Shown piece after piece: positions 34,451 through 44,004 of a stretch of 64,000 bases of DNA. The stretch's first letter is position 1. Each line of letters starts with the position of its first letter. A program made the translations under genes and the position numbers. The stretch spans positions 310,001 through 374,000 of the forward strand of contig DASSSY010000004.1 in NCBI GenBank assembly GCA_035708205.1, given 5' to 3'. Source of the stretch: DASSSY01 sp035708205. Its GTDB lineage: Bacteria > Bacteroidota > Bacteroidia > Chitinophagales > Chitinophagaceae. The notes beneath the pieces are model-generated. The model was given only the letters and a program-made list of their open reading frames with translations. It was not told the DNA's origin and did not search any database.

Positions 34451-37400
34451 ATGAAAAAAAGATTACTACCCATTGCGCTTGGTTTTTTATTACTTAGCCA
34501 GGGTGCTTTTGCGCAAAGCCGCCCGATCAAAGGACAAGTGCTTGACGATAAGGGAGAACCTGTCGTTGGCGCAGCCATACAGATTAAAGGAACCCACCAG
34601 GGTACGGTAACGGACGCCGATGGTAATTTTTCCTTAGAAGTCCCCGATGACGACAATACGCTGGTCATCCGCTCTGTGGGCTTTACAACCCAGGAAGTCC
34701 AGGCCGGTGACGGCCTTCAGCCCTTGGTGATCCATTTCAGCCATACTACAACGACGTTAAATGAAACGGTGATCGTGGGTTATGGTACGGAAACGAAAAA
34801 AACCATAGTTGGCGCTTCTTCAACCATTAGTGGTAAGGAGATGGAAAATATTCCTATGGGAAGTTTTACTAATATCCTTCAGGGCAAGGCTTCAGGAGTT
34901 CAGGTGACTGCACAGAATGGTGCTCCAGGATCGCCCGCATTTGTACGTGTGAGAGGAACGGGATCTCTCAGTGCGGGACAGGGACCTTTGTATGTTATTG
35001 ATGGAACACCGGTAAGTTCAGATGCTTACAGTTCGTTAAACCCAAATGATATTGAGAGTATATCCGTTTTAAAAGATGCGTCAACCGCTTCAATTTATGG
35101 CTCAAGGGGAAGTAATGGAGTGGTTATGATAACGACTAAAAAGGGCACTAAAGGAAAATCTCAAATTAAATATAATTTTCAGTATGGAATAAAGGAAAAA
35201 ACACCGGATAATTATGATATGATGGATTTTGACCAAAAACTGAAATATGAACGGGATTTGGGTTATACCAATCAATATTTGCAACCTTTGTTAGATAAGG
35301 ATGGTATTTCGAGCATTGATGCGATCTCTGAAAGTGAAGCACAAAAATACTGGAATATGCTTCGTCCGTATGAAACCAATTGGTTTGACGAGATTTTACG
35401 GAAGGGACATTTTGTGCAGCATGATTTATCGTTTAGCGGCGGTTCTGATAAAACCACTTATTTTCTTTCTTTTCAGAGTTATAGGGAAGACGGGATTAGC
35501 TTAGGATCTGATTTTGACCGGAAATCCGGTTCCCTTAATTTTGAACATCAGGTCAACAAATGGGTGAAAATTGGTGAAAACGCCCATGTTGCTTACTCTA
35601 AAGAAAATGTTCTACGGGACAGGTTTAATGTACAGAATCCTTTCGCAGCAATATATATGTACAATCCGTATGAATCGCCATACGATTTTTCTGCTAACGG
35701 GTTGAATGGTTTTAATTTAACTTCTCAGGGCTATAACATTGTGGAAGCCATCCAAACCAATCCCGAGTGGAAAGGTACTTTATATGGATTGTCCTCTACG
35801 TATGTAGAATTGGCCCCAGTTAAAGGTCTAACCCTGAGATCTCAATTAGGAACGCAATTTGCTAATTATTCCCGCGAAACGTTTATGTCGCCAAACAGCA
35901 TTTTAGATGTTTTCGTTAATGGTGGTGGTGTCGGTAGTAAAACGGATAACGGTTATAACGATTTCACGTTTTCTTGGACGAATACAGCGCAATACGAAAA
36001 AATCTTCAATGATGTAAATCGAATTAAGGTCCTAATTGGTACAGAATTTACAAAGGATAAATATAAGAGCTATTCTTTGACATCTCAAGGATATGCTTTC
36101 GCTGATTTAAATACCCAGGAAAATGCCGCTACACCCATATCAACCAGCACCTCAAGATTAGGCTGGACCATGATGTCTTATTTTGCCCGTGCTGAATATG
36201 GTTATAAAGATAAATATATGGCAAGTTTCTCTGTCCGTAATGACGGATCTTCCCGTTTTGGTACAAATGAACAGTATGGGATGTTCTATGCTGGTGGTTT
36301 GGCATGGATATTAACAGAAGAAGATTTTTTAAAGGGCAATCCGTATGTTAATTTCTTAAAGCTTTGGGCTTCGGTTGGTACTGTTGGTAATGACGCTATT
36401 AACGATTATATTCATATGGATCAATATCAATTGGGGACTTATAATGGTGGCAATGTCATTTTCCCTAGTGAGCCGGGAAATGAAGAGTTGACCTGGGAAA
36501 AAAATACCAATTATTCTATTGGTGTTGACTTTTATTTATTTAATAATAAACTGACAGGCAGCTTGGATTATTTTAATAAATATACGTATTCATTATTGTT
36601 GGAAAAACCAATTTCGCCCACTACCGGATTCCTTTCTCAAATAAGTAATGTTGGTGCTATAAGCAATCACGGTATGGAATTGACACTTAATTATGACATT
36701 ATTAATACCGAAGACTGGCATTGGTCTGTTGGCGGAAATCTCACACTTGTCAAAAATGAAGTGAAGAAATTAAATTCTGGTGAAGATTTAATATGGGACA
36801 ATGCTTCAGCGTTAAACTATTACAAGGTTGGCTACCCTGCTGATTTTTATTATCTTCAAAAATCCGCTGGCGTTGATCCTAACAATGGTGATGAATTATG
36901 GTATAAAGAAGACGGCACAACAACCAATGACTACAATGAAGCGGGATTATTTTATTTAGATAAATCGCCTAATCCTACTTATTTTGGAGGGGTTTATACG
37001 AACGTATCTTTTAAAGGTATTGGTTTAGGTATTAATGTTTATTATTCTGGTGGCAATTATATTTACAATAACCAATGGTTAGTGGCGCATGATGCTTCTT
37101 CCATTTATCAAAATATGGCTGTTGATGCAGCCGATTACTGGACACCCACCAATAAAAATGCTCCCAATCCGAAGCCAGATATTAATAAACCTACTTACGA
37201 TAGTGATCGCTGGCTGCAAAAAGGAGATTTTATTCGATTAAGAGATATTACACTGTCTTATAATTTGCCCAGCAAATTAATCAATAAAGCAAAGATGCAA
37301 GCTGTACAGGTTTATCTTCAGGCTCATAATCTTTGGTATTGGGCGCCTGATTATAAAGGTGACCCCGAAATTGGTATTGGTAGCTCAGAATCAGGATACA

Positions 37401-37477
37401 CGACTCCCGGCGGTATTTCATTATATAGTTACCCAACAGCACGAGCCTTTACCTTTGGTTTAAGTGTAACTTTTTAA
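34451..37477 (+). CDS. susC: SusC/RagA family TonB-linked outer-membrane protein
   Basis: Outer-membrane beta-barrel importer of 1008 residues that, with a SusD lipoprotein, takes up oligosaccharides or other nutrients using TonB energy. Signal peptide 1-22 (LLLSQGAFAQ). A carboxypeptidase-regulatory-like domain (about 25-105) begins IKGQVLDDKGEPVVGAAI. TonB-box-like and plug region follows: NETVIVGYGTETKKT, ILQGKASGVQV, VRVRGTGSL, PLYVIDGTPV, ISVLKDASTASIYGSRGSNG. The barrel ends in FGLSVTF with the terminal aromatic. susD follows 25 bases later. No glycoside hydrolase is nearby, so the substrate is unknown. Confidence 0.97.
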   Translation: MKKRLLPIALGFLLLSQGAFAQSRPIKGQVLDDKGEPVVGAAIQIKGTHQGTVTDADGNFSLEVPDDDNTLVIRSVGFTTQEVQAGDGLQPLVIHFSHTTTTLNETVIVGYGTETKKTIVGASSTISGKEMENIPMGSFTNILQGKASGVQVTAQNGAPGSPAFVRVRGTGSLSAGQGPLYVIDGTPVSSDAYSSLNPNDIESISVLKDASTASIYGSRGSNGVVMITTKKGTKGKSQIKYNFQYGIKEKTPDNYDMMDFDQKLKYERDLGYTNQYLQPLLDKDGISSIDAISESEAQKYWNMLRPYETNWFDEILRKGHFVQHDLSFSGGSDKTTYFLSFQSYREDGISLGSDFDRKSGSLNFEHQVNKWVKIGENAHVAYSKENVLRDRFNVQNPFAAIYMYNPYESPYDFSANGLNGFNLTSQGYNIVEAIQTNPEWKGTLYGLSSTYVELAPVKGLTLRSQLGTQFANYSRETFMSPNSILDVFVNGGGVGSKTDNGYNDFTFSWTNTAQYEKIFNDVNRIKVLIGTEFTKDKYKSYSLTSQGYAFADLNTQENAATPISTSTSRLGWTMMSYFARAEYGYKDKYMASFSVRNDGSSRFGTNEQYGMFYAGGLAWILTEEDFLKGNPYVNFLKLWASVGTVGNDAINDYIHMDQYQLGTYNGGNVIFPSEPGNEELTWEKNTNYSIGVDFYLFNNKLTGSLDYFNKYTYSLLLEKPISPTTGFLSQISNVGAISNHGMELTLNYDIINTEDWHWSVGGNLTLVKNEVKKLNSGEDLIWDNASALNYYKVGYPADFYYLQKSAGVDPNNGDELWYKEDGTTTNDYNEAGLFYLDKSPNPTYFGGVYTNVSFKGIGLGINVYYSGGNYIYNNQWLVAHDASSIYQNMAVDAADYWTPTNKNAPNPKPDINKPTYDSDRWLQKGDFIRLRDITLSYNLPSKLINKAKMQAVQVYLQAHNLWYWAPDYKGDPEIGIGSSESGYTTPGGISLYSYPTARAFTFGLSVTF

Positions 37478-37502
37478 TCTTAATCTCTAAATTTGATACG
37501 AT

Positions 37503-38963
37503 ATGAAATATATAAAAATAGCAGGATTAGCGCTTCTAACCGTACTTTGGGGAGCGTCCTGCAAGAAGCAGTTAGTTCAGGATCCGTCAAATGCAATTCC
37601 AACTGGCAACGCCTTTCAGACAGTTAATGATTTTGAACTGGCCGATCAGGGAATGTATTATCAGATGGTTCATGCAGAAAATTATATTGGCGGGGCAGAT
37701 GCGCCAATTTCCTGGATTTCTACAATGGACCTTTTGGCTGATAATTTAATTTCGCAGTCAACAGGTAGAGGTTCTCAAAGAACATTCGGCAACTGGCAGT
37801 ATAATAAATCCAATACGACCGGTATGTTTGAAGATGGTTATAGAATTATCCGTTCCGCTAATGCTATTCTGGAAAACATTGCAAATATTGATGGAGCGGC
37901 ACAAAAGGATAATTATGAAGGCGAGGCCTTAGCGGTGCGGGCGATGGTACATTTCGACTTGCTACGCATTTATTCTAAACCGGTGAGCGGTCCTCAAGCT
38001 GATTTAAATGGTTTGGGCGTTCCGTATGTTAAAACGACGGATGTAAAAGACAAACCAGCCCGTGGTACGGTCAAGGAAACCTATGATAATGTTGTGGCAG
38101 ATCTTATCAAAGCTGCAACTTTAATTAATGTGGATAACGGCGTCGGCCGCCTGAATAAAGCTGCCGTGTATGGCTTGTTGTCACGTGTGTACCTGTATGG
38201 TGGCGAATGGCAGAAATGTATTGACGCTTCAACGGAATGTTTAAATTCGGGAGTTGATGTCGCTTCTATTACGGATTTTCCTTCTATTTGGACCGATCAG
38301 TCTGAAAGCGGAGTTTTGTTCAAAATCCGGTTTACACAACAGGATGAAGGTACTGACGGTACAATTGCCGTGGGTGTTGGCTATAGCCAAACCGGCCCCA
38401 CTGGTGTAAAATCAGAATGGGTTTGTTCATATTCATTGGCGCAAATGTTTGATACTAATGACGTCCGCACCGATGCTTATATCTTACCCACAACCTACAA
38501 TGGTATTGATTATAATGCTATCAATAAATATATGGGGAGGCCAAACGAGCCGTTGGGTTTAGTGGATGTAAAATATTTACGCGTGGCAGAAGTTTTATTG
38601 AACCGGGCAGAAGCAGAAGCCAATACGGGAGATGATCCGGCCGCCTTGGATGATTTAAATCATCTTCGTGAGAACCGTTATTTCAATTATACCGCCGGCA
38701 CGGAAACTGGCCAAGCGCTAAAAGATGCGATTCAGCATGAACGTCGTTTGGAATTGGCTTTTGAAGGCGACCGTTGGTTTACTTTAAAACGCTTAGGTTT
38801 ACCTGTTGAACGTGATAATTTTGGTGACCAGGCAGATGGAACCGGCACGCCTTATTTCGTAAAAGAACTGCCAGCTGGAGATATTCATTGGGAAATCCCT
38901 TTGTTACAAACCGATATCCAGGCTAATCCAAACTTAAAACAAAACCCCGGTTACGGTAATTAA
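37503..38963 (+). CDS. susD: SusD/RagB family nutrient-binding outer-membrane lipoprotein
   Basis: Surface lipoprotein of 486 residues that lids the SusC barrel. A lipoprotein signal peptide ends WGASCKKQ (Cys near residue 20). The N-terminal DPSNAIPTGNAFQTVNDFEL and the TPR-like helices are typical, as is the C-terminal RagB/SusD segment: DVKYLRVAEVLLNRAEAEAN, then IQHERRLELAFEGDRWFTLKR. The protein ends NPNLKQNPGYGN. Co-transcribed with susC and a small lipoprotein gene. Confidence 0.96.
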   Translation: MKYIKIAGLALLTVLWGASCKKQLVQDPSNAIPTGNAFQTVNDFELADQGMYYQMVHAENYIGGADAPISWISTMDLLADNLISQSTGRGSQRTFGNWQYNKSNTTGMFEDGYRIIRSANAILENIANIDGAAQKDNYEGEALAVRAMVHFDLLRIYSKPVSGPQADLNGLGVPYVKTTDVKDKPARGTVKETYDNVVADLIKAATLINVDNGVGRLNKAAVYGLLSRVYLYGGEWQKCIDASTECLNSGVDVASITDFPSIWTDQSESGVLFKIRFTQQDEGTDGTIAVGVGYSQTGPTGVKSEWVCSYSLAQMFDTNDVRTDAYILPTTYNGIDYNAINKYMGRPNEPLGLVDVKYLRVAEVLLNRAEAEANTGDDPAALDDLNHLRENRYFNYTAGTETGQALKDAIQHERRLELAFEGDRWFTLKRLGLPVERDNFGDQADGTGTPYFVKELPAGDIHWEIPLLQTDIQANPNLKQNPGYGN

Positions 38964-38981
38964 TCCTTAAAATCAATAGTT

Positions 38982-39206
38982 ATGAAGAAAATATTTGGCA
39001 TATTAGCGCTCGCGGTTTTCTCTACAGCTCTGCTTTCTTCCTGTCAAAAGGATTACACTTGCACTTGTGTGGTCAATGACGAGCAGTATGTGTATACATA
39101 TAATCAAGAAACAAAGAAAGAAGCATCAAATGCCTGTGATAAGCAGGACGCTGCTGGAAAACTGGTGGATAAGAAAGCGGAATGTACGCTTACTACGGCT
39201 GATTGA
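38982..39206 (+). CDS. Small Cys-rich lipoprotein of the SusCD operon
   Basis: A 74-residue secreted protein. The signal peptide ends LLSSCQKDYTC, giving a lipidated Cys near residue 21. Four more Cys follow: the pair in YTCTCVV and singles in NACDK and AECTL, so two disulfides are likely. Similar short lipoproteins with a YTCxC motif occur widely in Bacteroidota, as far as I recall, without assigned function. It starts 18 bases after susD and ends 25 bases before an intrinsic terminator, so it belongs to the operon. Confidence 0.85.
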   Translation: MKKIFGILALAVFSTALLSSCQKDYTCTCVVNDEQYVYTYNQETKKEASNACDKQDAAGKLVDKKAECTLTTAD

Positions 39207-39230
39207 TCCTAAGTGACCATTCATTTATTA

Positions 39231-39262
39231 AGAAGCCGCAGTAAAAATTGCGGCTTCTTTTT
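39231..39262 (+). terminator. Intrinsic terminator of the susC-susD operon
   Basis: AGAAGCCGCA (39231-39240) and TGCGGCTTCT (39249-39258) form a 10-bp stem with an 8-base loop, followed by a TTTT run on the plus strand. Confidence 0.88.
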
Positions 39263-39523
39263 CATTATGCTCTTCTGAGAGCAGGAGTAAAGAATTCTGA
39301 GCGGAACAAATCGCCGTAGTAAACATTCTTCCCGGTCTTGCTGACCGGAAGAAATGTATATTCCCATCAATGCCGGGAGAGACATGTAATGCAATGCCGG
39401 GTTACTCAAAAAATGCAAAGACCCGGAAAACGGGCGTGACCGCAGAGCTAGCTCATCATCTCATCCATTGCCTGGCCGCAAAAGTTAAAAAACGTTATTG
39501 TTCGCCGGCATTTTCAAAAGGCA
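39263..39523. other. Non-coding gap after the SusCD terminator
   Basis: No gene is seen. A bulged hairpin of about 13 pairs spans 39324-39356 (core CCGGTC/GACCGG). The decamer CAATGCCGGG occurs twice nearby (near 39367 and 39392). Neither is a recognised element. Confidence 0.4.
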
Positions 39524-41083
39524 TTAATGTTTATGGTTCAGCTTTTTGGATAACAGGTATCCGTCATCGCCGCGGACCTTTGTATAATCATCCAGGTAGT
39601 TGGGGAAATACAAATCTTCCAGGTGCACAAACTCATCGCCTTTCATAAACATATCCATAGATACCTCTGAAAAGTCTTTTTTACCGCAGCCGGCCAGGAG
39701 TTCCATGGCGGCTTTAAGCGTGTTTTCATGAAAATAGTATACCCGGTCCTTTTTATCGGCAACATCCAGGCCTTTCATCAGCATTTTATCCTGGGTGGCC
39801 ACACCGGTAGGGCATTTATTCGTATTGCAGCGTAAAGCCTGGATGCAGCCGAGGGAAAACATGAAGCCCCGGGCGCTGTTGCACATGTCCGCGCCCAGGG
39901 CCAGGGCCCTTAAAAAAGAAGCGCCGGTAAGGATCTTCCCGCTGCAGATCAGGCGCAGCTTTTCGCGGATCCCGTATCTTTCTAAGGTCTTGTGTACGAA
40001 GATCAATGCCGGCTCCAAAGGAATGCCCACCGAATCGACAAACTCCAGGGGCGCCGCGCCGGTACCGCCTTCAGCGCCATCGACGGTTATAAAGTCAGGA
40101 TAAATGTTCTGGCGGTTCATCTCTTCGCAAAGCTCAATGAATTCTTCGGTTTTGCCGATACACAATTTAAAGCCCACCGGTTTTGCGCCGCAGAGCTCCC
40201 GTAATTGCGCGATAAAAGCGATAAAGCCTTTAGCATCTGAGAAAGCCGTATGGCTGGGCGGGGAAATAATGTCGGTATGGGGAATTACCCCACGGATTTC
40301 CGCGATCTCACCGGAATTTTTAGCCGCTGGCAATACCCCGCCATGACCGGGCTTGGCGCCCTGGGAAATTTTTAGCTCAATCATTTTGACATTACGCAAA
40401 TTGGCTTTTTCCCGGAATTTTTCAGGATCGAAATTGCCGTCCTTGGTGCGGCAGCCAAAGTAGCCGGTACCGATCTGCCAGCAAATATCGCCGCCACCTT
40501 CCAGGTGGTATTTGGTCAGGCCGCCTTCGCCGGTGTTCTGGAAGAAATGGCCCCTTTTAGCGCCTAAGTTAATCGCCCTGACGGCATTGGCGCTCAGGGC
40601 GCCGAAGCTCATGGCCGAAACATTCAATAGAGAGGCATTGTAGGGCTGCCGGCATTGCGCGCCGCCCACCATCGTCCGCGGGAGCTCGGTTAGAATGGGC
40701 GTGGCATAAATGGAATGGCGCAGTCCCTCATAGTTGGATCTGGTGATATCCTGTTGGGTGCCGAACGGCGTTGTGGATTCCAGGTTTTTACTGCGCTCAT
40801 AAGCAATAGTACGGTGCTGCCGTGAAAAAGGCTTGCCGTCGATATTGCGTTCGATAAAATATTGCTGTAGCTCAGGAGAAATGAATTCAAAGAGATAACG
40901 GAAATGCCCTAATATCGGAAAATTGCGTAAGATGGTATGGCGTGTTTGCAAGATATCAACAATACCTATCAGCAAAATGATGCCGATGACCACAGCCAGC
41001 CATATCCAGCCGTGAAAGAACCAGGCGATCCCCAAGGATAAGAGGAACAGAATAATCCCATAAACTAAAAATTTATTTCTCAT
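39524..41083 (-). CDS. Membrane-anchored FMN-binding glutamate synthase-like protein
   Basis: About 519 residues. Two hydrophobic helices at the N-terminus (LVYGIILFLLSLGIAWFF, then WLAVVIGIILLIGIV) anchor it. The rest is the GltB central/FMN domain: SAMSFGALSANAVRAIN, TGEGGLTKYH, the SQGAKPGHGGVLP loop, TVDGAEGGTGAAPLEF and the 3Fe-4S cysteines in CNTNKCPTGVATQ. It lacks the glutaminase and GltD parts, so it is not a complete glutamate synthase. Proteins of this build are common, but the reaction is not firmly known. An upstream ATG at 41113 is less likely. Confidence 0.88.
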   Translation of the reverse strand: MRNKFLVYGIILFLLSLGIAWFFHGWIWLAVVIGIILLIGIVDILQTRHTILRNFPILGHFRYLFEFISPELQQYFIERNIDGKPFSRQHRTIAYERSKNLESTTPFGTQQDITRSNYEGLRHSIYATPILTELPRTMVGGAQCRQPYNASLLNVSAMSFGALSANAVRAINLGAKRGHFFQNTGEGGLTKYHLEGGGDICWQIGTGYFGCRTKDGNFDPEKFREKANLRNVKMIELKISQGAKPGHGGVLPAAKNSGEIAEIRGVIPHTDIISPPSHTAFSDAKGFIAFIAQLRELCGAKPVGFKLCIGKTEEFIELCEEMNRQNIYPDFITVDGAEGGTGAAPLEFVDSVGIPLEPALIFVHKTLERYGIREKLRLICSGKILTGASFLRALALGADMCNSARGFMFSLGCIQALRCNTNKCPTGVATQDKMLMKGLDVADKKDRVYYFHENTLKAAMELLAGCGKKDFSEVSMDMFMKGDEFVHLEDLYFPNYLDDYTKVRGDDGYLLSKKLNHKH

Positions 41084-41242
41084 AGGGATATTTTTTTTGG
41101 TAAAAGAAAGCATTAAGGTAAAAAATAAATCGCTGTTTCCGAATAAGGCGCCGGATGTTTAACATTCAACTTAACATGTTATGCTTTTCATAACGTAAAT
41201 ACTTAATTATCTTTACCCGTTTTAAATCAATTTACCTCTACA

Positions 41243-43195
41243 ATGCGTATCAGATATTTTTTGGGCCTTAGCGCCGGATTACTTTTAAGCGCTGCTTCCG
41301 TAGAAGCGCAGACCCTGTTTACCTATGGCGGGCACCCGGTAAGTAAGGAAGAATTCATGGCTGTTTACAATAAAAATAACCAAAACAAGATCAATAATAA
41401 AACCAGTGTCAGCGATTACCTGAATTTATACGCCCTTTTCCGGATGAAAGTGCAGGATGCGCTGGACATGAAGATGGACACGACCGCCGCAGTGGTTAAC
41501 GAGCTGGACAATTATAAAGCACAGTTGACCAGAACCGAATTGCTGGACAAAACGGTCACCAGCCGCCTGGTCCGGGAAGCCTATGACCGGATGAAAACGG
41601 ATGTAAAGGTGGCGCATATTTTAGTGGCGGTCCACCCTAATGAAGACAGTGTCCGGGCCAAGAATAAGATCGACAGCATTTACCGGGTTTTGGAAAGCCG
41701 TCCGGAAGATTTTGAAGCTTTAGCCAAATCCCTTTCTGACGACCAGACTACTGCTTCAAACGGTGGCGAATTGGGCTATATTACCGCTTTACAAACGCCT
41801 TATCATTTTGAAACCGCTGCGTATAACACGCCGGTAGGTCAATTCTCAAAACCGTTCCGTACTAATTTTGGCTATCATATTATCAAAGTGGAAGCCCGCC
41901 GCCCTGACCCGGGGCAGGTCCAGGTGGCGCAGATCTTAGTGGGCTGTCCCGATTACAAGGATGCCGATTTCAGGGCCGAAGCCAAGAAGCTTGCGGGCGA
42001 CATTGACCAAAAATTAAAGAACGGCGCCGACTTTACGGCTTTAGTTGCACAATACTCCGACGATAAATATACTAAAGACGCCAAAGGGGTGATGCCGCCG
42101 TTTGGTATTGGCGAAATGACCCCCGATTTTGAGCAGGCGGCTTTTGCCCTGGAAGATCCCGGAGATATTTCGGCGCCGGTAGTGACGACCTACGGCTACC
42201 ATATCCTGAAGCTCATCAAACATATACCCCTTCAGCCTTTGGACAGCATAAGGGATGAATTAACGCTTAAGGTTAAGAATGACGCCCGTGAACGACAGGC
42301 TAAGGATGTTTATATGGAGAAGGTAAAGCAGGATTATCATTTCAGGGATTTTTCCGCCAATTATCAGCAATTGGTTACCGCGGTATTAAAAGACAGCGGC
42401 CGCAGCCTGAGCCCTACGCGCTTTCCCCGGCTGATGCAGCCTTTGTTTGAATTGGATGGTCAAAAGTATTCCCAGGCAGCCTTCTTAGCCTATGCGGATA
42501 AAATGACACAGGGTAATTTCGTAGGGCGCAAAGAATATGTGCTCCGTGATTTGTATGCCACCTATGTCGATAAAAGCGTTACCGATCTGCAACAGCAGAA
42601 GCTGATGGAAAGCGATCCGAAATACCGCGATATGATCAATGAGTACAAGAACGGCATTTTACTGTTCGACCTGATGGATAAAAAGGTCTGGAATAAAGCT
42701 TCTTCCGACACCAGTGGACTCAAAGCTTTTTATGAAAAGAACCAGGACAAATATAAATGGCCGGCCGGTGTAGAGGGGACCTTGTTTTATGCGGATAACA
42801 AAGCCGCGTTAGAAAAGCTGCAGCATTATATTGATCAGGGTGAAGATATCCAGGTGGCTTTGGATAAGGTGCACCAGGACATGCCGGGGAACGCTGAGAT
42901 TAAGAGCCAGGCTGGCCGGTACGCATTCGGCCAGATCCCGTTGGCCCAAGAAAGCTTGGCGGCGCATAAGGCTACCGCCGTTTTCAATAACCCGGACAGC
43001 AAGGGCTTTGGAATGATCTATGTCAGCAAGGTTTATCCGGACGACGAATTGAAATCACTGGATGATGCCAGAGGTTTCGTGATGGCCGATTACCAGGATT
43101 ATTTAGAAAAACAATGGGAACAGCAGCTCATGAAAAAATATCCTTTGAAGATCAATGACCGTGTGCTGAAAAAAGTAGAGCAACAGGTTGATTAA
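41243..43195 (+). CDS. Periplasmic peptidyl-prolyl isomerase with two parvulin domains (SurA/PpiD-like)
   Basis: Exported folding factor of 650 residues, probably for outer-membrane proteins. Signal peptide 1-22 (LLLSAASVEAQ). Two PpiC-type rotamase domains lie at about 122-215 (VAHILVAV, SDDQTTASNGGELGYI, FGYHIIKVE) and 226-335 (VAQILVGC, YSDDKYTKDAKGVMPPFGIG, YGYHILKLI). A long C-terminal region of about 300 residues has no clear family signature. Monocistronic, with a strong terminator after it. Confidence 0.9.
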   Translation: MRIRYFLGLSAGLLLSAASVEAQTLFTYGGHPVSKEEFMAVYNKNNQNKINNKTSVSDYLNLYALFRMKVQDALDMKMDTTAAVVNELDNYKAQLTRTELLDKTVTSRLVREAYDRMKTDVKVAHILVAVHPNEDSVRAKNKIDSIYRVLESRPEDFEALAKSLSDDQTTASNGGELGYITALQTPYHFETAAYNTPVGQFSKPFRTNFGYHIIKVEARRPDPGQVQVAQILVGCPDYKDADFRAEAKKLAGDIDQKLKNGADFTALVAQYSDDKYTKDAKGVMPPFGIGEMTPDFEQAAFALEDPGDISAPVVTTYGYHILKLIKHIPLQPLDSIRDELTLKVKNDARERQAKDVYMEKVKQDYHFRDFSANYQQLVTAVLKDSGRSLSPTRFPRLMQPLFELDGQKYSQAAFLAYADKMTQGNFVGRKEYVLRDLYATYVDKSVTDLQQQKLMESDPKYRDMINEYKNGILLFDLMDKKVWNKASSDTSGLKAFYEKNQDKYKWPAGVEGTLFYADNKAALEKLQHYIDQGEDIQVALDKVHQDMPGNAEIKSQAGRYAFGQIPLAQESLAAHKATAVFNNPDSKGFGMIYVSKVYPDDELKSLDDARGFVMADYQDYLEKQWEQQLMKKYPLKINDRVLKKVEQQVD

Positions 43196-43206
43196 ACATG
43201 CTTTTC

Positions 43207-43246
43207 AAAAAACGGCCCGGAGCTCCTATTTTCCGGGCCGTTTTTT
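43207..43246 (+). terminator. Intrinsic terminator after the PPIase gene
   Basis: A perfect 15-bp stem (43207-43221 with 43232-43246, core CGGCCCGGA) and a 10-base loop, ending in a run of six T. A run of six A on the other side would allow weak reverse action. Confidence 0.92.
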
Positions 43247-43421
43247 GGGGATTGTCCATTAATTGTCGACCTTTATCAAAGGAAACGTTCCATAGCATTC
43301 GCATTGAGGAAATATTCTGAGGGAGAGCACCCATACGGTTTTCCATTTTGACATATTTGTTTGCCGCTCGGGGTCAGAACCATGACAAGACGCTGGTTAT
43401 GGAATGATGTATTGTATTTGT

Positions 43422-43970
43422 ATGCGTCATAAGATTTTAGCCATTTCGGGAAGCACCCGGAAAAATTCTACCAATGAAATTATCCTGGAAACCATTTCGG
43501 GGCTGTTCCGGGATTCACTTGAAGTGGATATCTACAACCGGATAGATGAATTACCGCATTTCAACCCGGATCTGGACAATGAGGCGCCGTCTCCTCCCGT
43601 TATGGAATTTCGCCGTCTTATAGAGCAAGCGGACGGTGTTCTGATCTGTACGCCGGAATATGTGTTCAGCTTGCCCGGTGCATTGAAGAACGCCCTGGAA
43701 TGGACGGTGTCCACTACACTTTTTTCTTTTAAGCCGCTTGCCTTTATTATGGCTTCCGCTTCGGGAGAGAAAGCTTTTGAATCTTTAGACCTGATCATGA
43801 AGACCCTGTTGCAGGAACCGGTAAAAGACAACTGTAAATTGCTGATAAAAGGCGGCCGCGGAAAGATTAACCGGGAAGGACGATTGGCCGATGCCGCCAC
43901 TTTAGGAGAAATTAAAAAAACAATTTCGGCTTTTGTGGACCAGTTGGAGCATAAAGCCGGTTTGCATTGA
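43422..43970 (+). CDS. NADPH-dependent FMN reductase family protein
   Basis: Flavodoxin-like oxidoreductase of about 182 residues. The phosphate-binding loop ISGSTRKNSTN comes right after the first strand, and CTPEYVFSLPGALKNALEW is the second FMN-contact motif. Such proteins reduce FMN, quinones or azo compounds with NADPH; the true substrate is not known. An ATG at 43404 would add MMYCIC, but MRHKILAISGS is the natural start. prmA follows after 34 bases. Confidence 0.9.
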   Translation: MRHKILAISGSTRKNSTNEIILETISGLFRDSLEVDIYNRIDELPHFNPDLDNEAPSPPVMEFRRLIEQADGVLICTPEYVFSLPGALKNALEWTVSTTLFSFKPLAFIMASASGEKAFESLDLIMKTLLQEPVKDNCKLLIKGGRGKINREGRLADAATLGEIKKTISAFVDQLEHKAGLH

Positions 43971-44004
43971 TGCTTATTAAAATGGATGAACTTAAAAAAC
44001 TACG

